Shown: one piece after another, positions 13,317-18,012 of the stretch
Position numbering within the stretch: position 1 is the stretch's first letter
Layout of the letters: each line of letters opens with the position of its first letter
NCBI GenBank assembly: GCA_934646175.1
Contig: CAKUEI010000028.1
Coordinates: 1 to 18,012, forward strand
Origin: an uncultured Oscillospiraceae bacterium
GTDB taxonomy: Bacteria > Bacillota > Clostridia > Oscillospirales > Oscillospiraceae
DNA: 18,012 nucleotides
Reading direction: 5' to 3'
Made by a program: the position numbers and the translations under genes
Notes under the pieces: generated by a model
Databases searched by the model: none
What the model was told of the DNA's origin: nothing
The model's input: the letters and a program-made list of their open reading frames with translations, nothing else

Positions 13317-13335
13317 CGTAACGGAAAAACAGACT

Positions 13336-13366
13336 GGTGGGGAACCCACGTTTCCCCGCCGTTTTT
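13336..13366 (+). terminator. Attenuator-like hairpin in the dnaA leader
   Basis: Stem GGTGGGGAA (13336-13344) pairs with TTCCCCGCC (13352-13360), 9 bp with one G-U, around a 7-nt loop. TTTTT follows at 13362-13366. It lies between the dnaA promoter and the dnaA ribosome binding site, and no plus-strand gene precedes it, so it would act on dnaA transcripts themselves. Confidence 0.6.
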
Positions 13367-13393
13367 ATTGCAGAAGTAAGGAGGAAACCCACC

Positions 13394-14707
13394 GTGAACT
13401 CCCCTACCGAGATTTGGAACCATGTCCGCGCCCTTATGGAGAAGGATATGACCTCCACCACCATCAACACCTGGTTTGACGACATCACCGCCGTGGCCCT
13501 GACGGACAACACCTTTGTCATCCACACCCCCTCCGACTGGAAAAAGGAGATCATCATCGCCCGTTACCTCACCAACATTCAGAATGCGCTGCACGAGCTG
13601 TTCTCCGCCGACTTTGAGGTGAAGGTCCTGGGCGAGGGGGAATTGGAATCCTACCAGAACTTTGCACCCGACGATTTTCTGCCCGGCAGCGAAGAGTATA
13701 CCTTCGATCGGTTTGTGGTGGGTTCCTCCAACAAATTTGCCCATGCCGCCGCCCTCAGCGTGGCCGATCATCCCGGTGAGAGCTATAATCCCCTTTTCAT
13801 TTACGGCGAGCCCGGCCTGGGCAAGACCCACCTGCTTTATGCCATCGCCCACAAGATTCATCAGGATCACCCCTCCTACCGCATTATTTACATCAAAGGT
13901 GACTCCTTCACCAACGAGCTCATTCAGGCTATCCGGGAAGGGCGCAATCAGGAATTCCGCGAAAAGTACCGCTTTGCCGACGTGTTTTTGATGGACGACG
14001 TGCAGTTTATCGCCGGACGCGAAAGCACGCAGGAGGAATTTTTCCATACCTTCAACACCCTGTACGAGGCAAAGCGCCAGATCGTCCTCACCGCCGACCG
14101 GCCGCCCAAAGACATGCTCCGGCTGGAGGACCGGCTGAAAACCCGGTTTGAATGGGGCCTTCTGGCTGACATTCAGGCCCCAGACTATGAAACCCGTATG
14201 GCAATCATCAAAAATAAGGCTATTCGGGCCGGTATCTCCCTGCCGGACGGCGTGGTGCAGTACATTGCGGAAAATGTCACCGCCAATGTCCGCCAGATCG
14301 AGGGTACCGTCCACAAACTCATGGCCTATCAGCAGCTTCTGGGCGACAGCGTGGACGCCAACACCGTTTCCCGCGCCGTCCGTGATATGCTGCACGATAA
14401 GTCGGACGTGATGCCCACCGCCGACGTCATCATCGACGAGGTCTGCAAGTTCTATAACATAGAAAGCGAAGCCCTCCGGGGCCAGAGCCGCACGAAGGAC
14501 ACGGCCCAGGCCCGCCAGATCGCCATGTACCAGATCCGCCGCCTCACAAACCTCTCCCTAAAAGAGATCGGCCGCGAATTTGAAAACCGGGACCATACCA
14601 CCGTCCTTCACTCCATCGACCGCATTGAAAAGCAGATGAAGCAGTCCCCCGAGATTGCCGAAATCGTCAAGGATATCACAGCCAACATCAACGCCAGGTA
14701 TGAGTAA
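13394..14707 (+). CDS. dnaA: Chromosomal replication initiator DnaA
   Basis: A 437-residue initiator that binds DnaA boxes and melts the origin. Domain I is about 1-75 (IWNHVRALMEKDMTS, helicase-loading face). A short linker domain II follows. The AAA+ domain III (about 100-330) has Walker A GEPGLGKT (138-145), Walker B FLMDDVQF (198-205) and the arginine-finger region RLEDRLKTRFEWGL (243-256). Domain IV (about 340-437) has the helix-turn-helix LSLKEIGREF and the box-contacting RDHTTVLHS (399-407). The start is the GTG at 13394 with TAAGGAGG at 13377-13384. An earlier in-frame GTG at 13337 lies inside the leader hairpin and has no ribosome binding site. The length is slightly below the roughly 446 of B. 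subtilis, mainly from a short domain II. Confidence 0.98.
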   Translation: MNSPTEIWNHVRALMEKDMTSTTINTWFDDITAVALTDNTFVIHTPSDWKKEIIIARYLTNIQNALHELFSADFEVKVLGEGELESYQNFAPDDFLPGSEEYTFDRFVVGSSNKFAHAAALSVADHPGESYNPLFIYGEPGLGKTHLLYAIAHKIHQDHPSYRIIYIKGDSFTNELIQAIREGRNQEFREKYRFADVFLMDDVQFIAGRESTQEEFFHTFNTLYEAKRQIVLTADRPPKDMLRLEDRLKTRFEWGLLADIQAPDYETRMAIIKNKAIRAGISLPDGVVQYIAENVTANVRQIEGTVHKLMAYQQLLGDSVDANTVSRAVRDMLHDKSDVMPTADVIIDEVCKFYNIESEALRGQSRTKDTAQARQIAMYQIRRLTNLSLKEIGREFENRDHTTVLHSIDRIEKQMKQSPEIAEIVKDITANINARYE

Positions 14708-14708
14708 T

Positions 14709-14717
14709 TTTTCCACA
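14709..14717 (+). promoter_or_regulatory. DnaA box
   Basis: TTTTCCACA, one mismatch from the canonical TTATCCACA and a full match to TTWTNCACA, 1 nt after the dnaA stop codon. Confidence 0.8.
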
Positions 14718-14746
14718 TTCCCTGTGGATTTCACATACCCCCTCTC

Positions 14747-14755
14747 TGTGGAAAA
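14747..14755 (-). promoter_or_regulatory. DnaA box
   Basis: TGTGGAAAA on the plus strand, so TTTTCCACA on the minus strand. It is the only strong box in reverse orientation. Confidence 0.8.
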
Positions 14756-14770
14756 CTTTTCGAGGGTCCT

Positions 14771-14779
14771 TTTTCCACA
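14771..14779 (+). promoter_or_regulatory. DnaA box
   Basis: TTTTCCACA, identical to the other strong boxes of the cluster. Confidence 0.8.
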
Positions 14780-14849
14780 CTCCCCCCTCCCCTTTTCCCA
14801 CAGTGCCCCCTGCATCCACTAATCTTACAGTCCCAAGGCTTTCTTTTCC

Positions 14850-14858
14850 TTTTCCACA
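14850..14858 (+). promoter_or_regulatory. DnaA box next to the candidate unwinding region
   Basis: TTTTCCACA followed at once by the degenerate CATTCCACA (14859-14867). It is the last strong box before the tandem repeats and AT-rich tract, the position expected for boxes that load DnaA onto the unwinding element. Confidence 0.8.
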
Positions 14859-14872
14859 CATTCCACAGTCCC

Positions 14873-14916
14873 TACGACTGATACGACTTATTAACCTATC
14901 CTTTTATTCTATCCTT
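14873..14916. repeat. Short direct repeats at the right edge of oriC
   Basis: TACGACTGA (14873-14881) is followed directly by TACGACTTA (14882-14890), a tandem 9-mer with one mismatch. Then CTATCCTT occurs at 14896-14903 and again at 14909-14916, a 13-nt period. They lie just after the last DnaA boxes and before the dnaN ribosome binding site. The triplet-like TAC/GAC rhythm resembles DnaA-trio elements described in B. subtilis (inference). Confidence 0.6.
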
Positions 14917-14936
14917 GCTGAAACGGAGGAACCCCT

Positions 14937-16049
14937 ATGAAATTTACCTGCGAAAAAGCGCTTCTTCAATCGGCACTCTCCACGGTCTCCCGGGCGGTCA
15001 GCCCCAAAAGCTCTATCCCCGCTCTGGAAGGCATCCTAATCGCGGCCGATCGCGACCTTGTTCTCACCGGTTATAATTTGGAGACCGGCATCCGCTCTCA
15101 GGTTCCCGCCGAGATCGGTCAGAAAGGTTCTCTGGTTCTCTCCGCCCGGCTGTTCTGCGACCTCATCCGCAAGCTGCCGGATGACATCGTAGTTTTCTCC
15201 TCCGAAAACTATATGGTCAACATCAAATGCGGCATGGCGGAATTCAACATCATGGGCACCGACCCGGAGGAGTTCCCCGAGCTCCCCTCCGTGGAGGACC
15301 ACAACGGCTTTTCCTTGAAGCAAAGCAACCTGAAAGCCATGATCAGCGAGACCCTTTTTGCTGTCTCGGATAACGAGAGCCGCCCCATCCATACCGGCTC
15401 CCTCTTTGAAGTAGAGGAGAACGGCCTCACCGTGGTATCCGTGGACGGATACCGCCTGGCTCTCCGGCACGAGGCCATTGAATCTCGGGAAGGAGAGGGC
15501 AATTTCAGCTTCGTGGTCCCCGGCGCCGCCCTCAACGAGGTGGAGAAGATCTGCTCCGACACCGATGACCTTATCACCATCAGCCAGGGTCTGCGCCATG
15601 TGCTCTTCAAAACCGGGGACACCATGCTGGTCTCCCGCAGGCTGGAAGGAGAATTTCTGGCCTACCGCAATGCCATCCCCAAAAATAATGCCGTCAAGGT
15701 GGAAGGAAACACCCGTGCCCTCCTTTCCTCCATTGACCGCGTCAGCCTCATTATCAGCGATAAGCTGAAAAGCCCCCTCCGCTGCACCTTTGGCGACCAT
15801 CAGCTCCATATCTCCACCAAGACCGCCATCGGTGACGCGCAGGACACCTGTCCCATCGACGGCGACGGCGGCAATCTCGAGATCGGCTTTAACAACAAAT
15901 ATCTGATGGATGCCCTGAAGGCCGTCCCCGCCGATACCGTCCGGCTGGAACTGACCACCGGTGTAGCACCCTGCGTCATTCTCCCCGCGGACGACAGCGG
16001 AAAATTCATCTATATGGTTCTCCCCGTCCGTCTGAAGGCTGGGGATTGA
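14937..16049 (+). CDS. dnaN: DNA polymerase III beta sliding clamp
   Basis: A 370-residue beta clamp, the usual length of about 370-378. Three similar domains are expected. Recognisable stretches are the N-terminal MKFTCEKALLQSALSTVSRAV, the central VSVDGYRLALRH and the C-terminal MVLPVRLKAGD. The ring-shaped dimer encircles DNA and tethers polymerase III; the clamp loader that opens it includes HolB, also in this window. The ATG at 14937 follows CGGAGGA at 14924-14930. It is transcribed with dnaA or from a promoter in the origin region that I could not define. Confidence 0.98.
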   Translation: MKFTCEKALLQSALSTVSRAVSPKSSIPALEGILIAADRDLVLTGYNLETGIRSQVPAEIGQKGSLVLSARLFCDLIRKLPDDIVVFSSENYMVNIKCGMAEFNIMGTDPEEFPELPSVEDHNGFSLKQSNLKAMISETLFAVSDNESRPIHTGSLFEVEENGLTVVSVDGYRLALRHEAIESREGEGNFSFVVPGAALNEVEKICSDTDDLITISQGLRHVLFKTGDTMLVSRRLEGEFLAYRNAIPKNNAVKVEGNTRALLSSIDRVSLIISDKLKSPLRCTFGDHQLHISTKTAIGDAQDTCPIDGDGGNLEIGFNNKYLMDALKAVPADTVRLELTTGVAPCVILPADDSGKFIYMVLPVRLKAGD

Positions 16050-16083
16050 CCGGATATCCAAGCAGAAAGGAGAAACCTCTCCC

Positions 16084-16299
16084 ATGGAACAGCATTCCGT
16101 CACTATTCAGACTGACTTCATCAAGCTGGAAGCCCTTTTGAAATATGAAGGCGTGGCCGAGACCGGCGGCCACGCGAAAGAACTCATTCAAGAAGGACTG
16201 GTCACCGTAAACGGCGAAGTGTGCCTGCAGCGTGGCAAAAAACTCCGCTCCGGCGACAAAGCCGTCATCGACGGGCAGATCGAACTGGTGATTGCATGA
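16084..16299 (+). CDS. yaaA: S4-domain RNA-binding protein (YaaA/RlbA)
   Basis: A 71-residue S4-domain protein: IKLEALLKYEGVAETGGHAKELIQEGLVTVNGE (about 13-45) is the S4 alpha-L fold signature, followed by a short RGKKLRSGDKAVID segment. It sits in the invariant Firmicutes position between dnaN and recF. A role in ribosome or RNA binding is inferred from the fold, and no precise function is established from sequence. The start is the ATG after AAAGGAGAAA (about 16067-16076). Its TGA overlaps the recF ATG (ATGA, 16296-16299), so the two are translationally coupled. Confidence 0.95.
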   Translation: MEQHSVTIQTDFIKLEALLKYEGVAETGGHAKELIQEGLVTVNGEVCLQRGKKLRSGDKAVIDGQIELVIA

Positions 16300-17393
16300 C
16301 GGTCTCCTCCATCACCTTGGACTTTTTTCGAAACTATGTCCATTTCAAGGCCGATTTCTCCCCCGGCGTCAATGTTATTTACGGCGAAAACGCCCAGGGA
16401 AAGACCAATCTACTGGAAGCCATCGGCTACCTTTCCTCCGCCAAATCCCACCGGGCAAGGTATGACCGGGAACTCATCCAGTTTGGCATTCAGCATGCCT
16501 TTTTGCAGGGTGAGGTGAAAAGCCGCGGTCGGGACTACACGCTGGAGGCCCGCCTTTCCCAGGGCCAGCGCCGCCAACTGCTGCGCAACGGCGTCAGGCA
16601 AAAATCCGCCGCCGGCCTTTCCGAGGTGTTGCAGACCGTGCTTTTTTGTCCCGAAGACTTGAACCTCATCCGGGAGGGAAGCGCTCAGCGCCGCCGCTTT
16701 CTGGATGACTGCATTTCTCAGCTCCGCCCCCGGTACTGCGAGGCCATTGCGGAATATAAACGGCTTTACGAGCATAAGACCCGCATTCTCCGCGACCATG
16801 AGGAGAACCCTTCTCTGCTGGATACGCTGGATGACTTCGACCTCCGCATGGCCCAGATGGGGGCCATTTTAATCCACTACCGGGCTCATTTCATCCGAAA
16901 GCTCAATGAACTGGTGCCGGATATTCACAGCGAATTTTCCGGCGGGCGGGAGAAGATCGCCCTCTCTTACGAGACCGTCAAAACGGTAGAGGATCCGGAA
17001 TTGCCGCCCAAGGATATTCTCCCCGCCCTGCTCATTCATCAGGAGCAGCACCGCCGGGCGGAACTGGAAAGTCGCCAGTGCCTTTCCGGTCCCCATAAAG
17101 ACGATCTTGCGGTGTTCATCGATGGACAATCCGCCCGGCAGTTTGCAAGTCAGGGACAGACCCGCACCGCCGCTTTGTCTCTGAAGCTGGGCACCCGGGA
17201 GATTTTTCACACGGACAGCGGGGAGTGGCCTGTCCTGCTGCTGGATGATGTGCTCTCCGAGCTGGACCAGCGGCGGCAGGACTTCGTACTCAACCACATT
17301 TCCGGCGGGCAGGTGTTCATCACCTGCTGTGAAAAAGAGGAATTCGGCGGCACCGCCGCCCTTTACCATATCAAAAACGGCGCCCTGTGCTGA
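16296..17393 (+). CDS. recF: DNA replication and repair protein RecF
   Basis: A 365-residue SMC-like ABC ATPase. Walker A is GENAQGKT (30-37), the ABC signature SQGQTRTAALSLKL is at 285-298, and Walker B VLLLDDVLSELD is at 313-324. Conserved FCPEDLNLIREG (117-128) and RRRFLDDCI (132-140) are present. RecF binds gapped DNA and with RecO and RecR loads RecA for gap repair and fork restart. The start is the ATG at 16296 overlapping the S4 gene stop. An in-frame extension to 16221 lies wholly inside that gene and is not used. Confidence 0.97.
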   Translation: MTVSSITLDFFRNYVHFKADFSPGVNVIYGENAQGKTNLLEAIGYLSSAKSHRARYDRELIQFGIQHAFLQGEVKSRGRDYTLEARLSQGQRRQLLRNGVRQKSAAGLSEVLQTVLFCPEDLNLIREGSAQRRRFLDDCISQLRPRYCEAIAEYKRLYEHKTRILRDHEENPSLLDTLDDFDLRMAQMGAILIHYRAHFIRKLNELVPDIHSEFSGGREKIALSYETVKTVEDPELPPKDILPALLIHQEQHRRAELESRQCLSGPHKDDLAVFIDGQSARQFASQGQTRTAALSLKLGTREIFHTDSGEWPVLLLDDVLSELDQRRQDFVLNHISGGQVFITCCEKEEFGGTAALYHIKNGALC

Positions 17394-17410
17394 AGGGACC
17401 GTTTTTCCCA

Positions 17411-17426
17411 TGTTTCCCGTGAAACA
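17411..17426. promoter_or_regulatory. parS-like Spo0J/ParB binding site
   Basis: TGTTTCCCGTGAAACA matches 15 of 16 positions of the parS consensus TGTTTCACGTGAAACA. The only change, A to C at position 7, breaks the central palindrome. It lies in the 51-nt recF-remB gap about 2.6 kb from the DnaA-box cluster, where origin-proximal parS sites are expected. parB itself is not in this window. Confidence 0.8.
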
Positions 17427-17444
17427 TTCGGAAAGGAACTTTTT

Positions 17445-17690
17445 ATGTACGTTCACATCGGCCAGACCATGGTGGTGCGGGAAAAAGAAATTCTCGGTCT
17501 CTTCGACCTGGACCATATTACCTATAACGTCCGGGCGGCCGCTTTCGTCAATGCCGCCCAGCAAAACGGAACTCTGGTCCCCTGTACGGATGACCTTCCA
17601 CGCAGCGTGGTGGTCACCGACCGGGCAGTCTATCTATCCCCCTTTTCCACCGCGACGCTTCTGCGCCGGATGGAAAGTCATTCCCTGTAA
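17445..17690 (+). CDS. remB: DUF370 regulator RemB (YaaB)
   Basis: An 81-residue DUF370 protein: MYVHIGQTMVVREKEILGLFD, then TDRAVYLSPFSTATLLRR (58-75) near the C-terminus. RemB is a partner of RemA, which activates extracellular-matrix genes in B. subtilis; RemA-family proteins form DNA-binding rings. The place between recF and gyrB is its standard location. The ATG at 17445 has GAAAGGA (17431-17437) upstream. The parS-like site is just upstream of this ribosome binding site. Confidence 0.93.
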   Translation: MYVHIGQTMVVREKEILGLFDLDHITYNVRAAAFVNAAQQNGTLVPCTDDLPRSVVVTDRAVYLSPFSTATLLRRMESHSL

Positions 17691-17719
17691 GGGACAAATC
17701 CCCCAATGGAGGTTGCAAA

Positions 17720-18012
17720 ATGAGCGATTTGGAACACAGCACGACCCATGTAGAACACGAATACGGCGGCTCTGAAATCCAGGTGCTGGAAGGACTGGAG
17801 GCCGTCCGGAAACGCCCGGGCATGTATATTGGCTCCACATCCCTGTCTGGACTTCACCATCTGGTGTACGAGATCGTGGATAACTCCATCGACGAGGCAC
17901 TGGCCGGTTACTGCACCGAGATCGACGTAGCCATCGGTGAGGGCGACATCATCACCGTAACCGACAACGGCCGCGGCATCCCCGTGGACATTCAGCCGCA
18001 GACCGGCAAAGC
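17720..18012 (+). CDS. gyrB: DNA gyrase subunit B, 3' end beyond window
   Basis: 97 codons are visible before the window ends. The GHKL ATPase domain is clear: IQVLEGLEAVRKRPGMYIG (near residue 20), then VYEIVDNSIDEALAGY with the Mg-binding Asn and catalytic Glu region, and VTDNGRGIPVD. GyrB supplies ATP hydrolysis for negative supercoiling by gyrase (GyrA2GyrB2). The ATG at 17720 follows GGAGG at 17708-17712. It is 29 nt after remB and probably co-transcribed with it. Confidence 0.97.
   Translation, partial: MSDLEHSTTHVEHEYGGSEIQVLEGLEAVRKRPGMYIGSTSLSGLHHLVYEIVDNSIDEALAGYCTEIDVAIGEGDIITVTDNGRGIPVDIQPQTGK

Larger units (their letters stand above)
12988..13393. other. Gene-free divergent region between rpmH and dnaA
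   Basis: 406 nt with no credible gene. From left to right it contains: the rpmH leader with an imperfect 10-bp hairpin (13011-13031, one bulged C); a DnaA-box-like TTTACCACA (13040-13048, one mismatch to TTWTNCACA); the rpmH promoter (13123-13152); a TTTTTCACA box (13178-13186) matching TTWTNCACA; an AT-rich tract (about 13241-13262); the dnaA promoter (13288-13316); and a terminator-like hairpin (13336-13366). In many Firmicutes this interval is the upstream half of a bipartite origin, but only two weak boxes are visible here. Confidence 0.75.
14708..14930. other. Origin of replication (oriC), dnaA-dnaN intergenic
   Basis: 229 nt without a gene between dnaA and dnaN. It contains four exact TTTTCCACA DnaA boxes: 14709-14717 (+), 14747-14755 (-), 14771-14779 (+) and 14850-14858 (+). 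Weaker copies lie at 14723-14731 (-), 14794-14802 (+) and 14859-14867 (+). To the right is an AT-rich segment (about 14882-14912) with a 9-bp tandem repeat and an 8-bp direct repeat, a natural candidate for the unwinding element. This matches the Firmicutes arrangement in which the unwinding site lies between dnaA and dnaN. Confidence 0.9.

Noticed and set aside
1..18012. Mobile elements, CRISPR arrays, tRNA or rRNA genes
   Set aside because: No transposase, integrase, regular spaced repeats or RNA gene structures were seen on either strand.

Overview
This window reads as the replication-origin region of a GC-rich, low-copy-intergenic Firmicute, most likely a member of class Clostridia (Oscillospirales type). 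The reasons are the canonical run rpmH-rnpA-yidD-yidC-jag on one side and dnaA-dnaN-S4/yaaA-recF-remB-gyrB on the other. Firmicutes-type genes are also present: RemB, DarA/YaaQ, RicT/YaaT and a YaaO-type decarboxylase. AAGGAGG ribosome binding sites precede many genes. I name no genus. I saw no phage, insertion sequence, CRISPR array, tRNA or rRNA.

Layout, left to right. (1) 1-6003, plus strand: the 3' part of rsmG; a MinD-like ATPase; a methylglyoxal-synthase-fold protein with several active-site residues replaced, followed by a terminator; hisS; aspS; and a YgjP-type zinc peptidase. This block points toward the origin, so it would be read head-on to the leftward fork. (2) 6063-9848, minus strand: a tight cluster of YaaO-type decarboxylase, darA, holB and ricT. 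The genes convergent at 6.0 kb are separated by a bidirectional hairpin terminator. (3) 9885-12987, minus strand: rpmH, rnpA, yidD, yidC and jag, driven by a near-perfect sigma-A promoter at 13123-13152 and closed by a terminator at 9885-9915. (4) 12988-13393: a divergent 406-nt gene-free stretch holding the rpmH and dnaA promoters and a terminator-like hairpin in the dnaA leader. (5) dnaA, then a 229-nt origin region with four identical TTTTCCACA DnaA boxes and short direct repeats. (6) dnaN, the S4 protein, recF, a parS-like site, remB and the start of gyrB, all on the plus strand.

Functionally the window combines replication initiation and processivity (dnaA, dnaN, holB, recF, gyrB), translation (hisS, aspS, rpmH, rnpA, rsmG), membrane protein insertion (yidC, yidD), RNA-binding or RNA-decay regulators (jag/khpB, ricT) and cyclic-di-AMP sensing (darA).

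Most of this is ordinary core genome. The parts most worth a second look are: the MinD-like gene lacking the usual C-terminal membrane-targeting tail, paired with a methylglyoxal-synthase-like gene lacking the catalytic Asp; the attenuator-like hairpin in the dnaA leader; the tandem repeats at the right edge of the origin; the parS-like site before remB; the operator-like palindrome over the aspS promoter; and the rearranged gene order. I found no clear-cut novel multi-gene system. Comparisons with family consensus come from memory, not from a search.
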